DNA from: Roseococcus sp. SYP-B2431
Lineage (GTDB): Bacteria > Pseudomonadota > Alphaproteobacteria > Acetobacterales > Acetobacteraceae
Length of the DNA: 64,000 nt
Reading direction: 5' to 3'
NCBI RefSeq assembly: GCF_004336745.1
Contig: NZ_SJXD01000029.1
Span: forward strand, 62,001 to 126,000
Below, one piece after another: positions 26,171 through 34,051 of the stretch. Every line of letters starts with the position of its first letter. The stretch's first letter is position 1. Made by a program: the position numbers and the translations under genes. The notes beneath the pieces are model-generated. The model ran no database searches. It was not told the origin of the DNA and saw only the letters and a program-made list of their open reading frames with translations.

Positions 26171-27181
26171 ATGCACAACCTGAGCGAAGTTATTGTGCGG
26201 TGCAGTATTGCTGCGCTTCTGATGTCGTCGGTCGCGGCCTGCTCGGGACGCTCGTCCGGTGGCTTCGCCGCCGGGGACGGCGCCGCCGTTGGAAGCGGAT
26301 CCGGCGGTGGATTGTCGGGTTCGGGATCGTCCGGATCCAGCGGCAACGGGTCCGGTTCCGCCAGCAACGGCGCGGCCGGGGGCAGCGGAGCCGGTGGGGC
26401 GAGTGGCGGCGGCACCATGGCGACAGGCCCGCAGGGGCCCGCCGGTCCCACGGGACCCGCCGGCGCACAGGGCCCGGCCGGTGCCGTGCTCGCCGGCACG
26501 CTGGGCGGGGCGGCCGCGGTGAATGCCGGAGGGCTGCAGGTCGGCGGCGCGGGCCCCGACGGGGCCGCCGGAACCGCCGCAGTCTCCGTGCTCGGACCGG
26601 CCGCGGCGCCCAATGCGCCCGTGAGCGCGAGCGTTCTCTCTGGACCCGGCAATCAAGTGCAGGGCCTTTTGACCGGCGTCACCAGCACGGTGTCGAATCC
26701 CTCCACCCTCGGCAACAGCGTCCTGGCGACGACCGAGCCGCTGCTCGGCGCCTCCGGCACGCTGCCCGTGGTGTCGCAGGTCACCAACGGGATCCTGCCG
26801 ACGGCGCCGGCGGGCTCCGTCCCGCTGGCGGGCGCGACGCTCGGTCAGACCGCGTTGCTGGGCAACGGGACCACGCCGTCGCTGGTCAATGCCGGCGTCA
26901 TCTCGCCGACGGCCGCTTCAGGCTCGCCGATTACGGCCAATGTGCTGAGCGGCGGGTCCGGAGCGGCGCTTGCGGGCGCTGGCGGCGGCGTGCTCGCCGG
27001 GGCCACGGGCGCGGTCGGCGGGGTGGTCAGCGGCGTTGCCGGCGCCCCTGCGTCGGGTGGCGGCGCGGCGACCGGGGTCGTCGGCGACGTGGCCCGCCCC
27101 GTCCAAGGGCTCGTGGGCGGAACGCTCAACACGGTCGGCGGGGTGCTCGGCAACACCACCGGCGGGCTTCTGCGCCGGTAG
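26171..27181 (+). CDS. Collagen-like, Gly/Ala/Ser-rich lipoprotein
   Basis: A 336-residue exported protein. The N-terminus has a charged start, a hydrophobic core and a lipobox (SVAAC, Cys at residue 24), so it should be lipidated. Residues 26-85 are a Gly/Ser-rich linker. Residues 86-104 are uninterrupted Gly-X-Y triplets rich in proline (GPQGPAGPTGPAGAQGPAG), as in bacterial collagen-like proteins. The remainder is low-complexity, with recurring Leu-Gly-Thr/Val motifs and a Gly/Val-rich tail. An AAGGAG lies 6 nt before the ATG. It is followed by a rho-independent terminator and a TpsB-type outer-membrane protein. No TPS secretion domain is visible, so it is not a classical TpsA. A surface or adhesion role is inferred. 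Confidence 0.8.
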   Translation: MHNLSEVIVRCSIAALLMSSVAACSGRSSGGFAAGDGAAVGSGSGGGLSGSGSSGSSGNGSGSASNGAAGGSGAGGASGGGTMATGPQGPAGPTGPAGAQGPAGAVLAGTLGGAAAVNAGGLQVGGAGPDGAAGTAAVSVLGPAAAPNAPVSASVLSGPGNQVQGLLTGVTSTVSNPSTLGNSVLATTEPLLGASGTLPVVSQVTNGILPTAPAGSVPLAGATLGQTALLGNGTTPSLVNAGVISPTAASGSPITANVLSGGSGAALAGAGGGVLAGATGAVGGVVSGVAGAPASGGGAATGVVGDVARPVQGLVGGTLNTVGGVLGNTTGGLLRR

Positions 27182-27201
27182 GGCGGAGCTCCGGCGGAAG
27201 G

Positions 27202-27231
27202 GGGCGTGGCCCATCAGGCCGCGCCCTTTTT
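27202..27231 (+). terminator. Rho-independent terminator
   Basis: A 10-bp stem (GGGCGTGGCC / GGCCGCGCCC, one G-U pair) with a CATCA loop is followed directly by TTTTT. It lies 20 bp after the collagen-like lipoprotein stop codon and before the TpsB-type gene. The two genes are therefore either separate units or linked by partial read-through. Confidence 0.85.
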
Positions 27232-27291
27232 CTTGGCCGATCCGTACCGAGCGACGATCCCCCAACGACTTTGGTGCAAAAGAGGTCCGGA

Positions 27292-28980
27292 ATGACCCGT
27301 CTCCCGGCCATCGCGATGCTGGCCCTTCTCGTCCTTCAGCCCGGCGCGGCGCTGGCCCAGGCGGGCCTCGGCCCCCGGGGTTTCGACACTGACCGTCCCG
27401 ATATCGCGCCGCCCCGCCCGCAGGGCCGCACCGCCATCCCGCCCTCCGACCGCGAGGTCGTGCGCGCCGATCTCCCCGACATCACCATCCGCGACGTGGC
27501 CGTGACCGGCGAGCAGCTCGTCGAGCGGGCCGTCCTCGCGAGCGCGGCGGCGCCCTTCGCGGGGCGGCGCCTGACTCGCGAGGTCATCAACGAGCTGAGC
27601 AACGCCATCGCAGCCGCGCATCGCGAGGCCGGCCTCGCCCTCTTCGGCGTGGTGGTGCCGCGGCAGGATTTCGCCCAGGGCGTCGTCATCGTCCGCGTGA
27701 TCGAGGGCGAGGTCTCCGAGATCGCCATCGAGGGCGACACCGAGGGCGCCGATCTCCGCCTCACCCGCGCCCATGCCGAGGCCCTGCGCGGCGAGCGCCC
27801 GCTGCGCCGCGCCACGCTGGAGCGCGCGCTGCTGCTGATGGCCGATATCCCCGGGCGGCGCGTCACCGGCCGGTTCGAGCAACTCGGCGAGCCGGGCAAG
27901 GTGCGGCTGGTGCTGAACATGCGCCGCATCTCGCTGCGCTACGGGCTGGGCTTCGACAACCTGGGCGCCGACTTCCTGGGCAATGTGCAGATCACCACCG
28001 GCGTCACGCTGAACGCGCTGCTGCAGGAGGGCGATTCCACGCGCTTCACCGTCGGCTTCCCGGTCGTGGATTTCGAGCGCTTCACCTATTTCGGCTTCCG
28101 CCACCAGCAGCCCGTCGGCACCAGCGGCATGACCGTCTCGGTCAACGCCACCCATCTGAAGCAGCGCGTGACGGGCACCTCCAATCTCAAGGGCGAGACC
28201 ACGACCGTCAGCCTGCAGGCCGCGTATCCGGTGATCCGCACCCAGATCGAGACCCTGCAGGTCTTCGGCAATTTCGACGTCGTGGATTCCCGCATCTCCG
28301 TGCCGCTCGGCCGCCTGGCGGACGAGGCGACGCGGGTCGTGCGGCTGGGCGCCGTCTACGGCGTCGCCAACGAGGCGCAGACGCGAGGCGGCTCGCTCGC
28401 CGTCATCCTCAGCCAGGGGATCGATGGCGCGGGCGCGCGGCAGCGGCTGAGCTTCTTCTACGGCGGCCCGGCCTTCACCAAGGTGACGGCCATCGCCAAC
28501 TACACGCATGCGCTCTGGGGCCAGCGCTTCGTGCTGCGGCTGCGCGCGCTCGGGCAGTACACGGAGGACCGGATGCCCTCGACCGAGTTCTTCACCTATG
28601 GCGGCGTGATGTTCGGCCGCGGCTTCGAGGCGGCGACGCTCTTCGGCGATCGCGGCATCTCGGCCTCGGCCACGCTCGCCATGCCCTTCAAGACGGTGAT
28701 GGACGTGGACAGCCTGGCCGCCGGCCGCTCGGAGTTCCTGACCCGGGCGATCCGCGGGGCGGAGGCCTATGTCTTCGTCGATGGTGGGCGGGCGGAGAAC
28801 CTCGCGCCGGCGCCCGCCCCGCGGGGAGACCGCGCGGCCTCGGCGGGCTTCGGGCTGGGCTTCCCGGTGGGGGAGGAGACCAACCTCAACCTGGAGGTGG
28901 CGGTGCCCTTCCTCCGGCCGCACAATCGCGAGGTGGATCGTGGAGCGCGGTTCGTGGCGGTGTTCCGGCGGAACTTCTGA
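27292..28980 (+). CDS. ShlB/FhaC/HecB (TpsB) family outer-membrane transporter
   Basis: A 562-residue Omp85-superfamily protein. The signal peptide covers about residues 1-22 (ALA cleavage). A proline-rich linker follows, then POTRA-type domains from about 60 to 220 (ITIRDVAVTGEQLVER, VVVIVRVIEGEV-like strand), then a 16-strand barrel. The conserved barrel-loop motif usually written VRGY/F appears as GRGFEAATLFGDRG. The C-terminus ends in phenylalanine (AVFRRNF), as outer-membrane barrels do. TpsB proteins export a partner exoprotein across the outer membrane. The only candidate partner here is the lipoprotein upstream, which lacks a TPS domain. AGAGG precedes the ATG. Confidence 0.9.
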   Translation: MTRLPAIAMLALLVLQPGAALAQAGLGPRGFDTDRPDIAPPRPQGRTAIPPSDREVVRADLPDITIRDVAVTGEQLVERAVLASAAAPFAGRRLTREVINELSNAIAAAHREAGLALFGVVVPRQDFAQGVVIVRVIEGEVSEIAIEGDTEGADLRLTRAHAEALRGERPLRRATLERALLLMADIPGRRVTGRFEQLGEPGKVRLVLNMRRISLRYGLGFDNLGADFLGNVQITTGVTLNALLQEGDSTRFTVGFPVVDFERFTYFGFRHQQPVGTSGMTVSVNATHLKQRVTGTSNLKGETTTVSLQAAYPVIRTQIETLQVFGNFDVVDSRISVPLGRLADEATRVVRLGAVYGVANEAQTRGGSLAVILSQGIDGAGARQRLSFFYGGPAFTKVTAIANYTHALWGQRFVLRLRALGQYTEDRMPSTEFFTYGGVMFGRGFEAATLFGDRGISASATLAMPFKTVMDVDSLAAGRSEFLTRAIRGAEAYVFVDGGRAENLAPAPAPRGDRAASAGFGLGFPVGEETNLNLEVAVPFLRPHNREVDRGARFVAVFRRNF

Positions 28981-28987
28981 CCTCCGC

Positions 28988-29004
28988 CCAGGCGTGGAGC
29001 CTGG
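28988..29004 (+). terminator. Hairpin after the TpsB gene
   Basis: CCAGGC and GCCTGG form a 6-bp stem with a 5-nt loop, 7 bp after the TpsB stop. No T-tract follows, so its strength as a terminator is doubtful. Confidence 0.3.
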
Positions 29005-29118
29005 CCAGAAGCTCCGGCGCGACGGGGATGCGGCGGCGCCGGCGTCCGTCAGGCAATCGAGCAGCAGATCCACCCGTTCGGGGCCCCGCCGCCCGTCGTG
29101 CCGGGGGCGAGAACCGGC

Positions 29119-29451
29119 TCAGAGAATCCGCGCCTCGAAGGGCGGCAGATAGTCCGGCGCCTCGAATTCCAGCACCCAGAGGTCCGGGTCGCGCTTCACC
29201 TGGCGCTCGACATAGGCGTCGGCCGTCTCGCGATCGACCGGGGCGGGGCCGGTGCCGCGCACCCAGGCGGGGCGGCCCTCGGCGTCGCGGGCCTGGGACA
29301 GCACGACCTGGCCCTCCCGGCCCTCCAGCACGCAGAGCATCCCGCCGGAATCCGGGTCGCCCTTGCGGAGCACGGCGGTCGGGCGGCCCGCCATGTCCGA
29401 CATGCGGATGGCCATGGAGGCCCAGATATGCGCTTTGACGCGTGCGTCCAT
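29119..29451 (-). CDS. DUF1491 family protein
   Basis: A 110-residue soluble protein that opens with MDARVKAHIWASMAIRMSD and contains KRDPDLWVLEFEA near the C-terminus; both match DUF1491, a family largely restricted to Alphaproteobacteria. No function is known. It is divergent from a short charged protein gene, with an 87-bp shared upstream region. Confidence 0.85.
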   Translation of the reverse strand: MDARVKAHIWASMAIRMSDMAGRPTAVLRKGDPDSGGMLCVLEGREGQVVLSQARDAEGRPAWVRGTGPAPVDRETADAYVERQVKRDPDLWVLEFEAPDYLPPFEARIL

Positions 29452-29538
29452 GACGCCTGCGTTAAGCGCTGCGGGCCGCTTGCCGCAACCCCCGGCGATG
29501 GGCACAAAGGGCGGAATCGATCCCCCCGGAGTTGAGTG

Positions 29539-29751
29539 ATGGACGCGAAGAAGCTCACCGAAGGCCAGCGCAGCTACGAAGCCAAGCGGGCGGCCAAGGC
29601 CGGCATGAGCCTGGAAGCCTGGCTGCGCGACAAGGAGAAGCGCGCGAAGGAGGAGGCCGCGGCGGCCGCCAAGGTCACGGTGGCGGAGGCGCCGGCGAAG
29701 AAGCCTGGCTTCTTCTCGCGGCTGATGGACCGCGCGCACAAGCCCATCTGA
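29539..29751 (+). CDS. Short charged protein, unknown
   Basis: A 70-residue, Lys/Ala/Glu-rich protein beginning MDAKKLTEGQRSYEAKRAAK, probably helical over residues 5-50, ending in a basic PGFFSRLMDRAHKPI segment. No transmembrane helix. CGGAG lies 8 nt before the ATG. It is coupled to the glutathione peroxidase gene that starts 2 bp later. I do not recognise the family. Confidence 0.7.
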   Translation: MDAKKLTEGQRSYEAKRAAKAGMSLEAWLRDKEKRAKEEAAAAAKVTVAEAPAKKPGFFSRLMDRAHKPI

Positions 29752-29753
29752 CC

Positions 29754-30233
29754 TTGACCACCGCCTTCGATTTCTCGGCGCGCGACCTCACGGGCACGGA
29801 AGTGCCGCTGGAGCGCTTCCGCGGCCAGGTGCTGCTGATCGTCAACACGGCCAGCAAATGCGGCTTCACGCCGCAATATGCGGGGCTTGAGAAGCTCCAC
29901 GTGGAATTGTCGGGGAGGGGGTTCGCGGTGCTCGGCTTCCCCTGCAACCAGTTCGGCGCTCAGGAGCCCGGCGACGCCGCCGAGATCGCGAGCTTCTGCA
30001 GGCTGACCTACGACGTGAACTTCCCGCTCTTCGGCAAGGTCGAGGTGAACGGGGCCGGCGCGCATCCGCTCTATGTCTGGCTGAAGACCCAGGCCAAGGG
30101 CTTCCTCGGCACCTCGTCCATCAAATGGAACTTCACGAAGTTCCTGGTGGACCGGGGCGGGAACGTCGTCCGGCGCCATGGGCCGGCGACGAAGCCGCAG
30201 GCAATCAGAAGCGGGATCGAGCGTCTGCTCTGA
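29754..30233 (+). CDS. Glutathione peroxidase family protein (TTG start)
   Basis: A 159-residue thiol peroxidase. The catalytic cysteine is in NTASKCGFTPQY at about residue 36; the glutamine in FPCNQFGAQEPG and the Trp-Asn pair in KWNFTKFLVD complete the active site. It is a Cys, not selenocysteine, form. Such enzymes reduce hydrogen and lipid peroxides, usually with thioredoxin. No ATG is available at the right place; TTG gives the family-typical start (TTAFDFSARDL). There is no clear ribosome-binding site and a 2-bp gap from the previous gene, so translation is probably coupled. Confidence 0.92.
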   Translation: MTTAFDFSARDLTGTEVPLERFRGQVLLIVNTASKCGFTPQYAGLEKLHVELSGRGFAVLGFPCNQFGAQEPGDAAEIASFCRLTYDVNFPLFGKVEVNGAGAHPLYVWLKTQAKGFLGTSSIKWNFTKFLVDRGGNVVRRHGPATKPQAIRSGIERLL

Positions 30234-30330
30234 GACCGGCGCGCCACGAAATTTCAGCCTCCGCGAAGCGCCCGGCCCCGCTCGGCGTTTCGCAAGCCAT
30301 CGAGGGCCGAACCACCCCAGAGGGCTGACC

Positions 30331-30597
30331 ATGGACACTGTTCCTTCCACCGAAATCGCCGCCGGCCATAAGGCCATGAACGAGGACATCGCGGCGCTGC
30401 GCGCGCAGGTCGATGCCCTGACGGGCGACAGGCTGCATCCGGTGGTGGTCGCGGGCGCGGATTATGCGCAATCCGCTGTCGACTGGGTGGAGAGCGGGGC
30501 GGAGCGCTGGGTGTCGAAGATCCGCGACCGGCCCCTGGCGAGCATCGGCATTGCCGCCCTGGCGGGCTACGTCCTGGCCGCGATGCGACGGCGCTGA
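30331..30597 (+). CDS. DUF883/ElaB-YqjD-like membrane-anchored protein
   Basis: An 88-residue protein with an amphipathic helical N-terminal part (residues 10-65) and a single C-terminal membrane helix (ASIGIAALAGYVLAAMRRR). This is the layout of ElaB/YqjD proteins, which in E. coli associate with the inner membrane and ribosomes in stationary phase. GAGGG lies 6 nt before the ATG. It is a single-gene unit between the peroxidase and convergent parE. The assignment rests on layout more than on strong motifs. Confidence 0.75.
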   Translation: MDTVPSTEIAAGHKAMNEDIAALRAQVDALTGDRLHPVVVAGADYAQSAVDWVESGAERWVSKIRDRPLASIGIAALAGYVLAAMRRR

Positions 30598-30622
30598 CGC
30601 AAGGCGCGTCCGCGAGGCAGTC

Positions 30623-32596
30623 TCAGGCGTCGACGGCCTCCACATCCAGGGTCGCCGCATTGTCCTGGATGAACCTGAACCGGAGTTCCGGCTTGCGCCC
30701 CATCAGCGCCTCCATCAGTTCCGCCGTCCTCGCGCGCTCCTCGGGCGGCAGCACGACCTTCAGCAGGATGCGCTTGGCCGGCGCCATGGTGGTCTCCTTC
30801 AGGACGGCCGCCGGCATCTCGCCGAGGCCCTTGAAGCGGCTGACCTCGACCTTCTGATTCGGTTTGAAGTGCCGTTTGAGCTGGCGCTCGCGGTCGGCGT
30901 CGTCCATCGCATATACGTTCTTGTCGCCGGCCTGCAGGCGGTAGAGCGGCGGCTGCGCGAGATAGACCTTCCCCTGCCGCACCAGCTCCGGCAGCTCCTT
31001 GTAGAAGAAGGTCATCAGCAGGGCGGCGATATGCGCGCCGTCCACGTCGGCGTCCGTCATGATCACGACGCGGCCGTAGCGCAGCTTCTGGATGTCGAAG
31101 CGGTCGCCGACGCCGCAGCCCAGCGCCTCGATGAGGTCCTTCAGCTCCTGGTTGCCGCGCAGCTTCTCGGCCGAGGCGCTGGCCACGTTCAGGATCTTGC
31201 CGCGCAGCGGCAGCACGGCCTGGGTCTCGCGGTCGCGCGCCTGCTTGGCCGAGCCGCCGGCGCTGTCGCCCTCGACGAGGAAGATTTCCGTGTTCACGCT
31301 GCTCTCGCTGGAGCAGTCGGTGAGCTTGCCCGGCAGGCGGAGCTTGCGCGTGGCGGTCTTGCGCGGCGTGTCCTTCTCGGCGCGGCGCCGCAGCCGCTCC
31401 TCCGCACGCTCGACGGCATAGGCCAGCAGGTTGTCGGCATTGGCCGGATCGCCGGCGAGCCAATGGTCGAAGGGGTCGCGCAGCGCATTCTCGGTCAGCC
31501 GCTGGGCGTCGCCATTGGTCAGCTTGTCCTTCGTCTGGCCCTGAAAATGCGGGTCGCGGATGAAGACGCTGAGCATCCCTGCCATGCCGCCCAGGATGTC
31601 CTCGGCGGTGATGCCGGCGGCGCGCTTCTCCTTCTTCATCTCCCCATAGGCGCGCAGGCCCTTGAGCAGCGCGCCGCGCAGCCCGGCCTCGTGCGTGCCG
31701 CCCTGGGGGGTCGGGATCGTGTTGGCGTAGGTGGAGAGGAACCCCTCGCCCTGGTCGAGCCAGGTGATGGCCCATTCGCAGCGGCCGGCGAAACCGGGAA
31801 ACTCGGCGGTGCCGGCGAAGGGCGCGGGCACCACGGCCGGCTTGCCCTCGACGGCGGAGGCCAGGAAGTCCGAGAGGCCGCCGGGGAAGTGCAGCACTGC
31901 CTCGGCCGGCGTGTCGCCGGAAACCAGCGCGGCGTCGCAGCGCCAGCGGATCTCGACGCCGCGATAGAGATAGGCCTTGGAGCGGCAGAGCCGGAACAGC
32001 CGCTCGGCGCGGAATTGCAGCGCGCCGAAGATCTCGGGATCGGGCTTGAAGCGCAGCAGCGTGCCGCGCCGGTTGCGGACTTCGCCCTCGCGCTTGAGCT
32101 TGCTGGTGGGCTTGCCGCGCGAATAGCTCTGCCGGAACAGCTCGCCGCCGCGCGCGACCTCGACTTCGAGGGTCTCGGCCAGGGCATTCACCACGCTGCT
32201 GCCCACGCCGTGCAGGCCGCCCGAGGTGTCGTAGGCCTTGCCCGAGAACTTGCCGCCCGAATGCAGCGTGGTGAGGATCACCTCCAGCGCCGACAGCTTC
32301 GGGAATTTTGGGTGCGGGTCGACCGGGATGCCGCGGCCGTTGTCGCGCACGGAGAACCAGTTCCCGGCTTCCAGCACCACGTCGATGCGGTCGGCATGGC
32401 CGGCCACCGCCTCGTCCATGGCATTGTCCAGGATCTCGGCGGCGAGGTGGTGGAGCGCGTTGTCGTCGGTGCCGCCGATATACATGCCGGGGCGCCGGCG
32501 CACGGGCTCGAGCCCCTCCAGGACCTCGATATCGGCGGCGCTGTAGCTGGAGGCGGCGCCGGCCTTGCCGCCGCGCCCCCCGAAAAGATCGTTCAT
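30623..32596 (-). CDS. parE: DNA topoisomerase IV subunit B
   Basis: A 657-residue type IIA topoisomerase subunit. The GHKL ATPase domain shows EILDNAMDEA, DNGRGIPV and GGLHGVGSSVVNAL. A transducer domain follows. The TOPRIM domain shows EGDSAGGSAKQARDR, PLRGKILNV and MTDADVDGAHI. Partnered with ParC, it decatenates daughter chromosomes using ATP. Length and the QTKDKL segment favour ParE over GyrB. It sits between a lipase-like gene and a small convergent gene, with parC not in view. Confidence 0.95.
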   Translation of the reverse strand: MNDLFGGRGGKAGAASSYSAADIEVLEGLEPVRRRPGMYIGGTDDNALHHLAAEILDNAMDEAVAGHADRIDVVLEAGNWFSVRDNGRGIPVDPHPKFPKLSALEVILTTLHSGGKFSGKAYDTSGGLHGVGSSVVNALAETLEVEVARGGELFRQSYSRGKPTSKLKREGEVRNRRGTLLRFKPDPEIFGALQFRAERLFRLCRSKAYLYRGVEIRWRCDAALVSGDTPAEAVLHFPGGLSDFLASAVEGKPAVVPAPFAGTAEFPGFAGRCEWAITWLDQGEGFLSTYANTIPTPQGGTHEAGLRGALLKGLRAYGEMKKEKRAAGITAEDILGGMAGMLSVFIRDPHFQGQTKDKLTNGDAQRLTENALRDPFDHWLAGDPANADNLLAYAVERAEERLRRRAEKDTPRKTATRKLRLPGKLTDCSSESSVNTEIFLVEGDSAGGSAKQARDRETQAVLPLRGKILNVASASAEKLRGNQELKDLIEALGCGVGDRFDIQKLRYGRVVIMTDADVDGAHIAALLMTFFYKELPELVRQGKVYLAQPPLYRLQAGDKNVYAMDDADRERQLKRHFKPNQKVEVSRFKGLGEMPAAVLKETTMAPAKRILLKVVLPPEERARTAELMEALMGRKPELRFRFIQDNAATLDVEAVDA

Positions 32597-32685
32597 GATG
32601 TGTTCGCTGTCCCCGGGCCGGACCTTACCCGAGGCCCGGAGTCCTCCGCAACCTCGGCGCCCGGGCGGGAAATAGGCGCCCGGAG

Positions 32686-33405
32686 TCAGGCGACCCTGCG
32701 GCTCCGCTCGCGCCCGGTGGGGGCGGCGGGCCAGGTGGACAGGAAGTTCCGCGGCGAGGTCCGCAGCTTGGCCATGCCGATCCCGCTGATGATCGCGTCC
32801 AGGCTGTGGCTGTTGTCCCCGCGCTTGGGCACGACGATCTCGTGACCGACATGCGAGCCGAACTCGCCGACGAAGTCGCCCTTCACCGTGAAGCAGATGC
32901 CGATCGTGTCGGAGGTGTTCCGCGCCAGCGCGGAGCGGATCATCTGCTGCGGCTTGAAGAGGTTGAAAGCCGACATCTTCAGGTGCGAGGCCATGCCCGG
33001 CCCGTTGAAGGAGATGAAGGGCAGCCCCGACCAGTTGCCCACCACCTGGGCCAGCCCGCCGCCCAGGGAATGGCCGCAGATGCTGATGGGGCGGCCGAAG
33101 GCGTTGTCCTTGGCCCAGTTCACCATGGCGAAGGCGCTGCCGGCCATGTTGGGGATGACGTTGACGCCGATGCGGATATTGCCGGAATTCTGGGAAACGG
33201 GCGCGGTGGTCAGGCTGCCCTTGGTGCCCGAGAAGCCAACGATGATCTCGTCGCGCGTCTCGAAGACGCCGCCCTGGTAGCCGTTGCCGTACCAGGTGGC
33301 CCATTCCCATTTCTGGACGGTCCATTCGCCCGGGGCATCCACCGCGGACCCCGCCCGGGCGTAGCAGGCCTGGGCGATGTCCACATAATTCTCGATCGTC
33401 GCCAT
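32686..33405 (-). CDS. Lipase class 3-like alpha/beta hydrolase
   Basis: A 239-residue protein with the nucleophile elbow GHSLGGGLAQVVGNW at about residue 113. Before it is an FSGTKGS oxyanion-type loop, and His and Asp candidates follow (GSHVGHEIVVP). It resembles fungal-lipase-like (class 3) folds. There is no signal peptide, so it may be cytoplasmic or exported by another route. GGAG is 11 nt before the ATG. The substrate is unknown. It shares no operon with parE beyond its strand. Confidence 0.75.
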   Translation of the reverse strand: MATIENYVDIAQACYARAGSAVDAPGEWTVQKWEWATWYGNGYQGGVFETRDEIIVGFSGTKGSLTTAPVSQNSGNIRIGVNVIPNMAGSAFAMVNWAKDNAFGRPISICGHSLGGGLAQVVGNWSGLPFISFNGPGMASHLKMSAFNLFKPQQMIRSALARNTSDTIGICFTVKGDFVGEFGSHVGHEIVVPKRGDNSHSLDAIISGIGMAKLRTSPRNFLSTWPAAPTGRERSRRVA

Positions 33406-33484
33406 TTTTGGGTCGTCTCCGCCGGAACCTCAACATTCGTGGGGCGGAACGGCGCGGTCAACAACCCAATGATGACGATGGGCC

Positions 33485-33503
33485 CGATAGGGCGGGCCTA
33501 TCG
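33485..33503 (-). terminator. Hairpin after dps
   Basis: A perfect 7-bp stem CGATAGG/CCTATCG with a 5-nt loop begins 2 bases past the dps stop codon on the minus strand. It lacks a T-run. Confidence 0.45.
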
Positions 33504-33505
33504 CT

Positions 33506-33988
33506 TCAGGCGAGGTGGGCTTCCAGCATCCACAGCGCCTTGTCGAGCAGGCGCGAGGTGGCGGTGAAGAGGTCGGCCGTGTCGGCGTCGCCGGCCTCGG
33601 CCGCGGCGTCGATCGCCTCGCGCGAGGTGGCGGCCAGCGCGCCGTAGCGGTCGGCCAGGGCGGCGACATGCGCCAGCCCATCCTTGAGATCGGCCGGGTA
33701 GGGCGCGAGGCGGGTCGCGGCGCCGACCTGCTGCGTCGTGCCGGCAGGCGTGCCGCCGAGCTGGACGATGCGCTCGGCCGTGTCGTCCACGGCGCCGCCG
33801 AGCTGGTCGTAGAACTCCTCGAACTTCGCGTGCAGCGCCGCGAATTGCGGGCCCTTGACGTTCCAATGCGCCATGCGGACGGCATTGGTGAGGTCCATGA
33901 GGTCGGCGAGCGCGGCGTTCAGCAGGCCGACGCTGGTGAGGCGGGCGTTCTCGCCCAGGGTGTTGCGGGTCTTCGCGAGCTTGGCCAT
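33506..33988 (-). CDS. dps: Dps family DNA-binding ferritin-like protein
   Basis: A 160-residue four-helix-bundle protein. The ferroxidase-site residues are in AHWNVKGPQFAALHAKFEEFY and DDTAERI; both match Dps. A short basic N-terminus (MAKLAKTRN) may contact DNA. Dps dodecamers store iron, using peroxide as oxidant, and protect DNA in stress. AGGAG lies about 10 nt before the ATG. It is downstream of an MFS exporter gene on the same strand but probably separately transcribed. Confidence 0.93.
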   Translation of the reverse strand: MAKLAKTRNTLGENARLTSVGLLNAALADLMDLTNAVRMAHWNVKGPQFAALHAKFEEFYDQLGGAVDDTAERIVQLGGTPAGTTQQVGAATRLAPYPADLKDGLAHVAALADRYGALAATSREAIDAAAEAGDADTADLFTATSRLLDKALWMLEAHLA

Positions 33989-34051
33989 CTGATCTCTTCT
34001 CCTGCGCTTCCGACTATGGGAGCTGGGCGGCCGACTTGCCAATGACGCGGA

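Noticed and set aside
26200-27290. Long plus-strand open frame running through the lipoprotein gene into the TpsB gene
   Set aside because: The first part is an Arg-rich out-of-frame reading of the lipoprotein gene, typical of GC-rich DNA. The TpsB protein starts at 27292 with its own signal peptide and ribosome-binding site.
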